From JBFKOL01 sp041628815 (lineage in GTDB: Bacteria; Bacteroidota; Bacteroidia; Chitinophagales; Saprospiraceae), in the NCBI GenBank assembly GCA_041628815.1, contig JBFKOL010000004.1, positions 1 through 40,772 on the forward strand: a DNA stretch of 40,772 nucleotides. Direction: 5' to 3'. The stretch's first letter is position 1; each line of letters begins with the position of its first letter. A program made the position numbers and the translations under genes. Shown here piece by piece: positions 1 to 7,818 of this stretch. The notes beneath the pieces were generated by a model. That model did not search any database. It saw only the letters and a program-made list of their open reading frames with translations, and was not told where the DNA came from.

Positions 1-1188
1 GGGCTTTAGAATGATTGACTGAACATCGCGATGATCAGTATTGGATACCGAACCAATTTCCTCATAAAACTGACTCCATGCCTGTCGCTCGCCAGAGGGA
101 GGTGAACGAAATTCCACCCTCGAATTACCCCTCGAAATCTCTGATGTTTCGCTTATTTGATGAAGTGATGTAGTCTCAAAGTCAATGCTTGGCGCTACGC
201 TGTATTTACCGAGGGCATGCCTTACAGCTACCCTGACCAGGTTATAGATGAGCCGTTCGTTCTCAAATTTAATTTCCTGTTTGGTCGGATGTATGTTCAC
301 ATCTATCATCCCAGGGTCCACTTCGAGAAGTAACACATAGAATGGAAAATGGTTGGATGGGATGATATTTTCGTAGGCTATTTTAACCGCGTGATTCAGG
401 TAGTTGCTTTTGATAAATCTATTGTTTACAAAAATATACTGGTCTCCACGCGTTTTTTTAAACAACTCAGGCTTGCCGGTAAATCCGGTGATTTTCACAA
501 AATCTGTTTCTTCATGAACCGGGACAATTTTTTCATTGGTCGTCTTTCCAAAATATTTTGCGAGCCGTTGACGTAAATTGCCTGTTCCAAAGTGGTATAA
601 TTCATTTCCATTATGGTGAACCGTAAAATGTACTTCTGGATTGGGTAAAGCGATGCGCGCAAACTCTTCCAAAATGTGTTTAAGTTCTACCGGATCGCTC
701 TTCAAAAACTTCCGTCTTGCAGGCACATTGAAGAAAAGGTTCTTGACGGTGAAAGAGGCTCCTTCAACAGCTTGAACAGGGTCGTGCTTTTTAACTTTAC
801 TGCCTTCGATTACGAGATGAGTGCCGAGGGTAGCGCCTGTTTGCTTCGTTTTCAACTCAACATGCGCAACGGCGGCAATAGATGCCAATGCTTCACCGCG
901 AAACCCAAAAGACTGTATCTGAAAAAGATCGTCTGATTTGGAAATCTTAGAGGTCGCATGACGTTCGAAACACATTCGCGCATCCACATCTGACATGCCT
1001 TTCCCATCATCCACTACCTGAATCATTGACTTGCCACTGTCTTTCAGTATAAGTTGAATCTTACTAGCTCCGGCATCCAGTGCATTTTCGAGCAACTCTT
1101 TTACCACCGAGGCGGGTCGCTGGATGACTTCACCCGCGGCTATCTGATTGGCAAGCGAATCTGGAAGCAGATGAATGATATTACCCAT
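1..1188 (-). CDS. mutL: DNA mismatch repair protein MutL (N-terminal 396 residues, cut by window edge)
   Basis: MutL couples mismatch recognition by MutS to downstream repair steps, using a GHKL-type ATPase. Translating the minus strand from the ATG at 1186-1188 gives MGNIIHLLPDSLANQIAAGE, followed by the ATPase motifs ENALDAGAS, DDGKGM, RHATSK and GFRGEALASIAAV. The transducer-domain motif DVNIHPTKQEIKF comes later. The frame stays open to base 1, so the linker end and the C-terminal dimerisation/endonuclease domain lie outside the window. A small membrane-protein gene lies 91 bases upstream on the same strand and may share its transcript. The motifs leave little doubt about the family; whether the missing C-terminus carries the endonuclease motif cannot be seen. 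Confidence 0.96.
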   Translation of the reverse strand, partial: MGNIIHLLPDSLANQIAAGEVIQRPASVVKELLENALDAGASKIQLILKDSGKSMIQVVDDGKGMSDVDARMCFERHATSKISKSDDLFQIQSFGFRGEALASIAAVAHVELKTKQTGATLGTHLVIEGSKVKKHDPVQAVEGASFTVKNLFFNVPARRKFLKSDPVELKHILEEFARIALPNPEVHFTVHHNGNELYHFGTGNLRQRLAKYFGKTTNEKIVPVHEETDFVKITGFTGKPELFKKTRGDQYIFVNNRFIKSNYLNHAVKIAYENIIPSNHFPFYVLLLEVDPGMIDVNIHPTKQEIKFENERLIYNLVRVAVRHALGKYSVAPSIDFETTSLHQISETSEISRGNSRVEFRSPPSGERQAWSQFYEEIGSVSNTDHRDVQSIILKP

Positions 1189-1279
1189 AAGTGAATGAAA
1201 CTGAAGAGAAATTGGTGGTGTCATGGTGAAACACACCAAGAAAACCTGTTTTCCTTAAAAACGATGCAATATGGGGCAT

Positions 1280-1591
1280 TTAATCGAAGGTGGCAATGAT
1301 CCTTGGCAAGTATTCGGTCAAGAAAAAAATCGTGATAATGATAAGTGCCGCTAAGGTAATCAAGAGTATCCTGTTAGATCTTCTGTTGGCGGCACGGGTA
1401 TAATCATTTTTCACGCCGTATTTTCGCCTGAAACCCCCGCGAATCCTTTCTTTGGCCAACTCTGAAGAACTGGATTCAGCCTTGTACATTTTCAGGCGGC
1501 CCTCCAAAGCTTCCTTATCCGGATCGTAGTAACGGGGATTGTATTCGAATTGCCTGTTCTTTATCCGCTTACCAAAATTAATGAAACCCAT
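1280..1591 (-). CDS. Small conserved Bacteroidota membrane protein (103 aa)
   Basis: The protein has a basic, Tyr-rich N-terminus with the segment FEYNPRYYDPDKEALEGRLK. A charged middle follows, then one hydrophobic segment near residues 73-91 (ILLITLAALIIITIFFL) and a short tail, so it should be a single-pass membrane protein. From memory, small Bacteroidota proteins with a similar 'F-Y-PRYY' start are widely distributed, and some are misnamed riboflavin synthase subunit beta. Nothing here supports an enzymatic role. It reads in the same direction as mutL and lies upstream of it. A -7 box (TAACTTTG on the minus strand, 1642-1649) sits 50 bases upstream. Function unknown. Confidence 0.75.
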   Translation of the reverse strand: MGFINFGKRIKNRQFEYNPRYYDPDKEALEGRLKMYKAESSSSELAKERIRGGFRRKYGVKNDYTRAANRRSNRILLITLAALIIITIFFLTEYLPRIIATFD

Positions 1592-1616
1592 ATGACCGCG
1601 ACGGCGTTATAGCCAG

Positions 1617-1624
1617 TATATTTG
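1617..1624 (+). promoter_or_regulatory. Bacteroidota -7 promoter element (TATATTTG) for the purF-type gene
   Basis: TATATTTG matches TAnnTTTG and lies 65 bases before the amidotransferase start. I see no clear -33 TTTG at the right distance, so support comes from the -7 box and its position only. Confidence 0.35.
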
Positions 1625-1641
1625 ACCCCTTAAAGATATGA

Positions 1642-1649
1642 CAAAGTTA
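1642..1649 (-). promoter_or_regulatory. Bacteroidota -7 promoter element (TAACTTTG) for the 103-aa gene and mutL
   Basis: The minus strand reads TAACTTTG, a full match to TAnnTTTG. A TTG that could serve as the -33 element lies at 1673-1675, 23 bases upstream. Transcription would start near 1637 and give a leader of about 45 bases. It interleaves with a plus-strand -7 box at 1617-1624. Confidence 0.45.
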
Positions 1650-1689
1650 TCGATCAAATCCCGATGACAGTTCAACCCTTTATAGTCCG

Positions 1690-3582
1690 ATGAGCGAGAT
1701 CATTAAGCACGAATGCGGGCTGGCCCTGGTGAGATTGTTGAAACCCCTCGATTTCTACCACAAAAAATACGGTACAGCCCTTTACGGCCTCAATAAACTC
1801 CAGATCCTGATGCAAAAGCAACGCAACAGGGGCCAGGACGGAGCAGGCATAGCCACTATAAAGCTGGACGCAGTCCCGGGAGAAAGGTATATAAGCCGGA
1901 GACGAAGCAACAGTCCTCAATACCTCAAAGACCTTTTTGATGGAGCCTTTGCTCATTTTGCAGGATGCACGAACGAACAACTCAATGATCCCGTATGGTT
2001 AAAAGCAAACAAACCCTATACAGGTGAGCTGCTGATCGGGCATCTCAGGTATGGTACGCATGGGCCCAACATTATTGAAACAGTCCATCCGTTTTTAAGA
2101 TCCAACAATTGGATCAGCAGGAACCTGGTCCTTGCCGGAAACTTCAACCTGACAAATGTGGATGAACTGTTCCAGGAGTTGATAGAACTTGGTCAGTATC
2201 CTAAAGAAAGATCAGACACCGTCACTGTTCTCGAGAAAATCGGTCATTTTCTGGACGATGAGGTCGAGCGCCTTTATGGTTGGTTCAAAGCGGAAGGATT
2301 CGACATTGAAACCATAAATGAGTTGATTGCAGAGCACCTCGATGTCCAGAGACTGTTGCAACGGGCATGTCGCAAATTTGACGGAGGATATGTGATGGCA
2401 GGCATGATCGGCCATGGTGATGCGTTCGTTCTGAGAGATCCCTCCGGCATTCGTCCTGCCTTCTATTATCACGATGAAGAGGTCGTCGTTATGGCGTCGG
2501 AGCGCCCGGCTATTCAGACAGCCTTCAACACCCATGTCCATTCAATCAAAGAATTGAAAAGAGGGCATGTGCTGATCGTAAAAAGAAAAGGCAACGTTTC
2601 GGAAGTGCAGTACAAGGACTTGCGAGAACGCAAAGCTTGTTCTTTCGAGCGCATTTATTTCTCGCGCGGCACGGACAAGGATATCTACCATGAGCGAAAA
2701 AAGCTTGGAAGGCTGCTCGTAGACCAGGTACTCGACGAAGTGAATCACAATTTCAAGAAGACCATATTTTCATTTATACCCAATACGGCTGAGGTTGCCT
2801 TTTTCGGCTTTGTAGAAGCTTTACACGAACGCCTGAATGATATAAAAACCAGGCGAATCATCGAGGGCGGCCGCCAACTAAGTGCAAAAGAAGTAAAGGA
2901 TATCTTGTCCTTATCTCCAAGAATAGAAAAGCTGGCTGTAAAGGATGAAAAATTAAGAACCTTTATTGCAGATGACATTATGCGGGGTGAGATGATGTCA
3001 CACGTTTATGACGTGACCTACGGAATAGTACATGACCACGAGGATACCGTTGTCGTAATCGATGACTCAATCGTCCGAGGCACAACCCTCCGCGACAGCA
3101 TTATTGAAATAATAAGCAGGCTGAAACCTAAGAAAATCATCATTGTTTCATCAGCCCCCCAGATTCGATACCCCGATTGCTATGGAATCGATATGTCCAA
3201 AATGGGAAAATTTGCCGCTTTTCAGGCGCTTGTCAGTTTATTGAAAGAGGATGGTCGCGAAAATCTGTTGACGGAAACTTACCACAGAGCTAAAGAACTT
3301 GATAAAGAAGGCAAAGGTGATACCTGCAATCTGATAAAATCCCTATACGACCTCTATGAATACGAAAAAATTACAGACCGTATAGCCACCATTCTAACAC
3401 CGGACTGGGTAGAATGCGATGTGAAAATCATCTATCAGTCCATTGAATCGCTTCACGAAGCATGCCCTGATAACAATGGAGACTGGTACTTTTCGGGGAT
3501 ATATCCCACACCAGGAGGTAATCGTGTCGTTAACAGGGCGTTTATTAATTACATGGAGAATAAAAATGAAAGAGCTTATTAG
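1690..3582 (+). CDS. Amidophosphoribosyltransferase-family protein, long (630 aa) Bacteroidota form
   Basis: PurF transfers the glutamine amide to PRPP in the first step of purine synthesis. The protein has an N-terminal Ntn glutaminase domain and a C-terminal phosphoribosyltransferase domain. The presumed nucleophile is Cys9 (KHECGLALVRLL), so an eight-residue propeptide would be removed. The glutaminase motifs NRGQDGAG and HLRYGTHG follow. The PRPP loop VVVIDDSIVRGTT is at residues 454-466, and SSAPQIRYPDCYGIDM follows it. At 630 residues it is longer than the usual 450-510, with extra sequence in both domains, including a segment before the PRPP loop (about residues 345-420). Bacteroidota often carry such a long form beside a standard PurF, so I withhold the symbol. 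It could be a paralogue with a shifted role. The start ATG at 1690 gives the expected short propeptide. Confidence 0.88.
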   Translation: MSEIIKHECGLALVRLLKPLDFYHKKYGTALYGLNKLQILMQKQRNRGQDGAGIATIKLDAVPGERYISRRRSNSPQYLKDLFDGAFAHFAGCTNEQLNDPVWLKANKPYTGELLIGHLRYGTHGPNIIETVHPFLRSNNWISRNLVLAGNFNLTNVDELFQELIELGQYPKERSDTVTVLEKIGHFLDDEVERLYGWFKAEGFDIETINELIAEHLDVQRLLQRACRKFDGGYVMAGMIGHGDAFVLRDPSGIRPAFYYHDEEVVVMASERPAIQTAFNTHVHSIKELKRGHVLIVKRKGNVSEVQYKDLRERKACSFERIYFSRGTDKDIYHERKKLGRLLVDQVLDEVNHNFKKTIFSFIPNTAEVAFFGFVEALHERLNDIKTRRIIEGGRQLSAKEVKDILSLSPRIEKLAVKDEKLRTFIADDIMRGEMMSHVYDVTYGIVHDHEDTVVVIDDSIVRGTTLRDSIIEIISRLKPKKIIIVSSAPQIRYPDCYGIDMSKMGKFAAFQALVSLLKEDGRENLLTETYHRAKELDKEGKGDTCNLIKSLYDLYEYEKITDRIATILTPDWVECDVKIIYQSIESLHEACPDNNGDWYFSGIYPTPGGNRVVNRAFINYMENKNERAY

Positions 3583-3635
3583 CGCGTTATTCTGCCATCG
3601 AAGCTTATTAAACCACTTTACCAATTGAAACAAAA

Positions 3636-4175
3636 ATGAATCGAACCATTCTTGCCGCGGCCAACCTTTTGATCCTGGTGGCGGTGTATTTCGCAATAGC
3701 CGCCATCTATCAGTCGTGTGGCAAATCGAAGGAGACCGAGGAAATGACTACAGGGGAAAAAGCCGTTCAGGTTGCTGACACATACACGGAAGAATCCTAT
3801 TTTGAAGACGACGAAACTGCTGGAGAGGAGGGAAATACTGAATCATCAGATGTGGACCGGGAAACAACCGGATTGAACTCTTCCAAGATCGAAGAAACCA
3901 CTGTATCCCAACCCCCTCAAAGGCCTGTCAGCACCGCGTCGGCAACGGGCAACTACCTGGTCGTGGCGGGCAATTATCTTGTCAAATCAAATGCGGATGC
4001 AATGGTAGCCAGGCTGAAACAAGCAGGATATGCAAATTCCAGTCACTCCGTTTTCGATCTCTCCCAATATTATACCGTAATTGCCGGAAGATACAACAGC
4101 AGGATCGACGCCAATACAACATCGGAACAACTGAAAAAAATCGGAATCGACAATTATATCTTAACAAAAAAGTGA
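3636..4175 (+). CDS. SPOR-domain envelope protein (179 aa)
   Basis: SPOR domains bind denuded septal peptidoglycan glycans and recruit proteins to division sites. The N-terminus (MNRTILAAANLLILVAVYFAIAAIYQSC) is a signal peptide or membrane anchor. The YQSC end resembles a lipobox but lacks the usual Leu/Val at -3, so lipidation is uncertain. Residues 35-100 are acidic, Ser/Thr-rich and low complexity, a flexible linker. The SPOR domain covers about residues 105-179 (YLVVAGNYLVKSNADAMVAR, later YTVIAGRYNSRIDA). The gene lies 53 bases after the amidotransferase and 104 before the first ompH-like gene. Confidence 0.8.
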   Translation: MNRTILAAANLLILVAVYFAIAAIYQSCGKSKETEEMTTGEKAVQVADTYTEESYFEDDETAGEEGNTESSDVDRETTGLNSSKIEETTVSQPPQRPVSTASATGNYLVVAGNYLVKSNADAMVARLKQAGYANSSHSVFDLSQYYTVIAGRYNSRIDANTTSEQLKKIGIDNYILTKK

Positions 4176-4279
4176 TCCCCAAAGCTATACCGTTAAACAA
4201 TGGTTAAATAGATTGAAATTTGATTCAATCGCTTCAGGCTCCCGTTATTAGCAATGAAATTACCAACAAACAAAATCAG

Positions 4280-4798
4280 ATGAACTTGAAAAGAGCACTA
4301 CTCTCGATCTCCGCAACAATGCTTTTTTTATCATTTCTTAGCGCTCAAAAAATTGCCGTGATCGACGTAAATGGAGTCTTGGCAGAACTTCCCGAATACC
4401 AGGCTGCGCAGGCACAATTGGACAAATTGGCCGCCGATTGGAATCAGGAAATTGCCCAGGAATACGACAAAATCAAAAGCCTTTACAACAAGTATCAGGC
4501 TGAGCAAGTAATCCTCAGCGATGAAGTAAGAGCTCAGCGAGAAGAAGAAATCATGTTAAAAGAGAAGGAAGTTCGCGACTTGCAAAGAAGAAAGTTTGGT
4601 GCAGAGGGAGAGCTCTTTCTTAAGAGACGCGAAATAGTCAACCCCATTCAAGAAAAGGTATTTGCGGCCATAGAAACATTCGCCGTAGACCGCGGATATG
4701 ACCTTATTCTGGACAAAGCAGGGTCGGCTGGCGTTCTCTATGCAGGTGAGAATTACGATGTCACAGACCTGATCAAGCGCAGGTTGGGTATACGATAA
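4280..4798 (+). CDS. OmpH/Skp-family periplasmic chaperone 1 (172 aa)
   Basis: Skp/OmpH proteins are trimeric periplasmic chaperones that hold unfolded outer-membrane proteins on their way to the BAM complex. I place the start at the ATG at 4280, not the upstream in-frame ATG at 4220, because a classic signal peptide begins there (MNLKRALLSISATMLFLSFLSAQ). The mature protein opens with KIAVIDVNGVLAELPEYQAA, the typical strand and helix start. A long charged coiled coil follows (about residues 40-115), then the body strand ending DLILDKAGSAGVLYAGENYD. A second OmpH-like gene follows 62 bases on; the two are paralogues. Tandem ompH genes are common in Bacteroidota, usually near bamA, which is not in this window. 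Confidence 0.88.
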   Translation: MNLKRALLSISATMLFLSFLSAQKIAVIDVNGVLAELPEYQAAQAQLDKLAADWNQEIAQEYDKIKSLYNKYQAEQVILSDEVRAQREEEIMLKEKEVRDLQRRKFGAEGELFLKRREIVNPIQEKVFAAIETFAVDRGYDLILDKAGSAGVLYAGENYDVTDLIKRRLGIR

Positions 4799-4812
4799 TT
4801 CTTATATCTTTG
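4784..4812 (+). promoter_or_regulatory. Promoter (-33 TTG, -7 TATCTTTG) for the second ompH gene
   Basis: TATCTTTG at 4805-4812 matches TAnnTTTG and is preceded by TTG at 4784-4786 with an 18-base spacer. The -33 lies inside the last codons of the first ompH gene. The second ompH gene would be transcribed with a leader of about 44 bases. Confidence 0.55.
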
Positions 4813-4860
4813 CGACCCCCAAATTGACGATGTAATACGACAACTCATAATTTCATAATC

Positions 4861-5370
4861 ATGAAAAAATATTTACGCTTTCTACTATTTGGCATTTGCC
4901 TAATAACAACTGTAGCGGTTAGTGCTCAAAAATTTGGTTACATCAATTCTCAGGAACTTATCCAGCAGATTCCAGAGGTCAAGGAAGCAAATGCAGAACT
5001 TGAAACGGTAAAAGCCCAATACGAAAAACAGGGCCAGGACCGGATTGCGGCACTTCAGACAAAATACCAGGCCCTGGAGAGAAAACAAGCCCAGGGGGAT
5101 ATCTCTCCAAAACAGCTCGAGATTGAGGCACAGGCTTTAAAAAATGAAGAAATGGAAATCGCTAAGTTCCAACAGGATCTGAACCAGAAATTGATGCAGA
5201 AAAGCGAAACTTTGCTAAAACCAATCAGGGATAAGATTCAAACTGCCATCAAGGAGGTGGCTCTTGAAAACGGTTATACGTATGTCTTTGACTGGAGTAT
5301 GGGCATACTGCTTTATGCCGATGAATCGACAGATGTAAGCAGCCTGGTAAAAGCGAAACTGGGGATTTAA
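4861..5370 (+). CDS. OmpH/Skp-family periplasmic chaperone 2 (169 aa)
   Basis: This is a second Skp-like outer-membrane-protein chaperone. It has a signal peptide MKKYLRFLLFGICLITTVAVSAQ, then KFGYINSQELIQQIPEVKEA, the characteristic start of the family. A Gln/Lys/Glu-rich coiled coil spans about residues 40-125. The C-terminal strand (YTYVFDWSMGILLYADESTD) is similar to the end of the preceding paralogue. It has its own likely promoter and ends 39 bases before a strong bidirectional terminator, so it closes this plus-strand unit. Confidence 0.9.
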   Translation: MKKYLRFLLFGICLITTVAVSAQKFGYINSQELIQQIPEVKEANAELETVKAQYEKQGQDRIAALQTKYQALERKQAQGDISPKQLEIEAQALKNEEMEIAKFQQDLNQKLMQKSETLLKPIRDKIQTAIKEVALENGYTYVFDWSMGILLYADESTDVSSLVKAKLGI

Positions 5371-5409
5371 CGATTTTATAATTCCCCCCAACAAAGGACT
5401 TAAGGAAAA

Positions 5410-5444
5410 ACGGGCTGGCACTACAACGTGCTGGCCCGTTTTTT
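5410..5444. terminator. Bidirectional intrinsic terminator between ompH and the rhodanese gene
   Basis: A 12-bp stem (ACGGGCTGGCAC / GTGCTGGCCCGT, two G-T wobbles) encloses the loop TACAAC. A T run follows on the plus strand, and the A run before the left arm gives a T run on the minus strand. It sits between two convergent genes, and its right edge touches the rhodanese stop codon at 5443-5445. Confidence 0.85.
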
Positions 5445-5958
5445 ACCAAACCTTTTTTACCTCCGGATTTGTAACCCAACGACTCCACTTCTTATTATAG
5501 GTGTGTACTTTACGAACAGGACCGCTCTTGTCGACGACCTCGTAACCGTTATTGACCCACTCGAAAATACTGCCGTAAAGATTCCTGACATTGGTGAATC
5601 CCATCTCTTCAAGTCGATTGCCTATCTTTTCACTACGGTAACCAACTGAACAATACACGACCAGCGATGAGTCCTTAGGTAAATGAACCACGGCCTCCTC
5701 GTCGAACTTTTTATAACCGATGTGAATGGCGTTGGGAATGTGACTCACGTTGTATTCTTCTTCTTCACGCGCATCGAGAAAAATCACAGCACCAAACTTT
5801 GTATGAGCTTCTTTTACGTCAATCTGCGGTATATCAAAAGTCAACAACTCTTTAAGCCGCTTATCAAAACTCTTGTCAGCGACTGCTTGCCCCACCAAAG
5901 AAACATCCACGAAAAAGATCAAGATGAATATGAGAAATGATGCGGACCAGTTTTTCAT
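5443..5958 (-). CDS. Secreted rhodanese-like protein (171 aa)
   Basis: Rhodanese domains move sulfane sulfur via a cysteine persulfide. From the ATG at 5956-5958 the protein begins MKNWSASFLIFILIFFVDVS, a signal peptide, so it acts outside the cytoplasm. A longer frame starting at 6018 would overlap the upstream gene and bury this signal, so I reject it. The domain has IFLDAREEEEYNVSHIPNAI (CH2A-like, residues 59-78), the active Cys103 in VVYCSVGYRSEKIG and the C-terminal WVNNGYEVV. A basic, Trp-containing tail of about 30 residues follows. The gene begins one base after the stop of the mevalonate-decarboxylase gene, so the two are probably cotranscribed. Substrate unknown. Confidence 0.85.
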   Translation of the reverse strand: MKNWSASFLIFILIFFVDVSLVGQAVADKSFDKRLKELLTFDIPQIDVKEAHTKFGAVIFLDAREEEEYNVSHIPNAIHIGYKKFDEEAVVHLPKDSSLVVYCSVGYRSEKIGNRLEEMGFTNVRNLYGSIFEWVNNGYEVVDKSGPVRKVHTYNKKWSRWVTNPEVKKVW

Positions 5959-5959
5959 A

Positions 5960-7060
5960 TCATCCCGGGTATTCTGGCAACTTTTGAGGTCCGTCACCGA
6001 CACGGTCATGGATGACATGTCCTGTTTCCGTATGCCTCAATAGTTCATCATTGAGAAATTGGCGAATTTCCGGCTGACTAGAAGACGGATACAAAAGGTG
6101 TACATTAGGACCCGCATCCAAGGTAAAAAAGACGGGTGTGCCAGTATCCCTTCTGAACGCTCTGACCTTTTCGATGATGGCAACAGTGTTGGGGCGCATC
6201 AACATATAGGACGGGGTGGAGCACATCATCAACGCGTGGAGGGTCAAAGCCTCATTTTCGGTGATTGTGCCAAACTTCTCAAGATCAACAGTCCTCAGGG
6301 CACTTTCCAGTTCCTTCATATTCGATCGCGCCTGGGCATACCTGCTTTCCGCAAACCAATTGGATTCCATCAATCGATGACCGGCACTCGATGAAACCGA
6401 CTTTTCATCACTGCTGACTATGATGATATCATCCCTGAAATCTTTGAAGACAGGATCAAGATCTTCAAAAGGCACAGCCCACTCATCGGAAGTTGGTCCG
6501 CCGGGATCATCCGTATGACCCCATATGGTTGCTTTCGGGTAAACAGACCTGCAGGCACTCCCACTGCCGAGCCGGGCGATAAATGACGCTTTTTTATAAA
6601 AATCCTTGTTGGAAGGCAACTCGAAAATGATGCGTTCCATATCACAGATGCACAAAGCCAGGGCACTCATTGCTGATGCCGAAGAAGCAATGCCCGAAGA
6701 ATGAGGAAAAGAATTATGACTTTTGATTCTAAGCGACAGATCCTTCAGGAAAGGAAAAAATTCCAGGATAGAAGAAAGGTACCCTTCGATTCTTTTCCCA
6801 AAATGTTGGTTGGGTGTACCTTCAAAAAGAAAATTTATCCATTCACTGTCCTTTTTCCTGTTTTCAAAAACAACCGAAGTAATGGTGTGGGCGGCCTGTA
6901 GAGTGAAACTCAATGATGGGTTGCGTGGGATCTGAACAGGTTTTTTCCCCCAGTACTTAACAATAGCAATGTTGGATGGAGACTTCCAAATAACTTCTCC
7001 TTTTACACTTTTGCCAGGCTCTAGATGATTTAAAGAATCCGTGTACACGATAAAAGACAA
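5960..7060 (-). CDS. mvaD: Diphosphomevalonate decarboxylase (366 aa)
   Basis: The enzyme converts mevalonate diphosphate, with ATP, to isopentenyl diphosphate, the last step of the classical mevalonate route. The N-terminus has the family signature NIAIVKYWGKK followed by NPSLSFTL. The GHMP-kinase glycine/serine loop is seen as HSSGIASSASAMSALAL, then GSGSACRSVY, and near the C-terminus FTLDAGPNVHLLYP. No ATG fits: the reading frame opens with TTG at 7060, directly after the TAA of the upstream gene, or with GTG at 7048. Translation is probably coupled to the DUF4294 gene. The presence of mvaD implies the mevalonate pathway in this organism; no other pathway gene is in the window. Confidence 0.92.
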   Translation of the reverse strand: MSFIVYTDSLNHLEPGKSVKGEVIWKSPSNIAIVKYWGKKPVQIPRNPSLSFTLQAAHTITSVVFENRKKDSEWINFLFEGTPNQHFGKRIEGYLSSILEFFPFLKDLSLRIKSHNSFPHSSGIASSASAMSALALCICDMERIIFELPSNKDFYKKASFIARLGSGSACRSVYPKATIWGHTDDPGGPTSDEWAVPFEDLDPVFKDFRDDIIIVSSDEKSVSSSAGHRLMESNWFAESRYAQARSNMKELESALRTVDLEKFGTITENEALTLHALMMCSTPSYMLMRPNTVAIIEKVRAFRRDTGTPVFFTLDAGPNVHLLYPSSSQPEIRQFLNDELLRHTETGHVIHDRVGDGPQKLPEYPG

Positions 7061-7738
7061 TTACTTTTCTGCAATAGTATGAGAAATATCAAAATCCTGT
7101 AAAACGATATCAAGAATAGGGTTGTCTCCTTCGTTGTAACCATCTTTTAGCCTGTAGCCGTACAGTTTGCTGAATTGATTCCAATAAAAGGCTTTCCACT
7201 TTCCACGTGTTTGTTTAACAAGGTCAAACATGGGCTGCTCCAGTTCCTTTTCTATCATTTTAATCATGATTTTTCCTTGGGTCTTGGATAACTTGGAAAG
7301 TGGTTGCTCAAATTCCTTTTCGAGTTCTTCAGAAAGTTTTTTCAGATATTTTTTTCTCTTTCGCTTCTTCATCGTCTGGGTGACGTATTCGGCTTCTCTG
7401 AAAATTCTTATGGCTTCTTTGGCATAGGGATACACCAGAGCAGCGTAGCGCTTGTACTTTAAATATTTCAGATACTCATCGGTGTTTGCGAATTTGCGCG
7501 GGGAAGAAATGCTTATGGTCGAAATGCCCGCAAGTATAAGAGTATCTCCTTCGTCGTCTATGACCTGGTAGTATTTCGTTTTGAGGTTTTGATTGGATAG
7601 TGAGTCGTCTAAAATCTGGACGCTCTGGATACGGTGAAGTACAGTATCAGATTGTACAATGCCCTGTGAGTGTGTTTTCGCAATGAAAAGCACCGATAAG
7701 AAAACAACCAGAGCCCTGGCAATCGCGTATTTCATCAT
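7061..7738 (-). CDS. DUF4294-type exported protein (225 aa)
   Basis: The protein has an N-terminal signal sequence (MMKYAIARALVVFLSVLFIAKTHSQ). The domain contains DEGDTLILAGISTISI, a basic Tyr-rich stretch YLKYLKYKRYAALVYPYAKE, a Lys-rich helix (KKRKRKKYLKKLSEELEKEF) and a conserved end with WKAFYWNQFSKLYGYRLKDG. This pattern is that of DUF4294, a Bacteroidota family of unknown function, which I recognise from memory. It is the first gene of a three-gene minus-strand run with mvaD and the rhodanese gene, and its stop codon abuts the mvaD start. I see no catalytic signature. Confidence 0.78.
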   Translation of the reverse strand: MMKYAIARALVVFLSVLFIAKTHSQGIVQSDTVLHRIQSVQILDDSLSNQNLKTKYYQVIDDEGDTLILAGISTISISSPRKFANTDEYLKYLKYKRYAALVYPYAKEAIRIFREAEYVTQTMKKRKRKKYLKKLSEELEKEFEQPLSKLSKTQGKIMIKMIEKELEQPMFDLVKQTRGKWKAFYWNQFSKLYGYRLKDGYNEGDNPILDIVLQDFDISHTIAEK

Positions 7739-7803
7739 GAGTTGAGATGTGAATAACGATTTGAATTCATAAAAATTGAAGATAATCCTAAATCCTTACC
7801 ACA

Positions 7804-7811
7804 TATCTTTG
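7804..7811 (+). promoter_or_regulatory. -7 element TATCTTTG, seven bases before the PAP2-like start codon
   Basis: TATCTTTG matches TAnnTTTG. It ends at 7811 and the ATG is at 7819, so the transcript would have almost no leader. The nearest upstream TTG (7776-7778) is 25 bases away, a little far for a -33 element. Confidence 0.5.
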
Positions 7812-7818
7812 TTTCGCT

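Noticed and set aside
349..936. Two short plus-strand open frames at the left edge
   Set aside because: They are antisense to mutL, whose ATPase motifs are clear on the minus strand.
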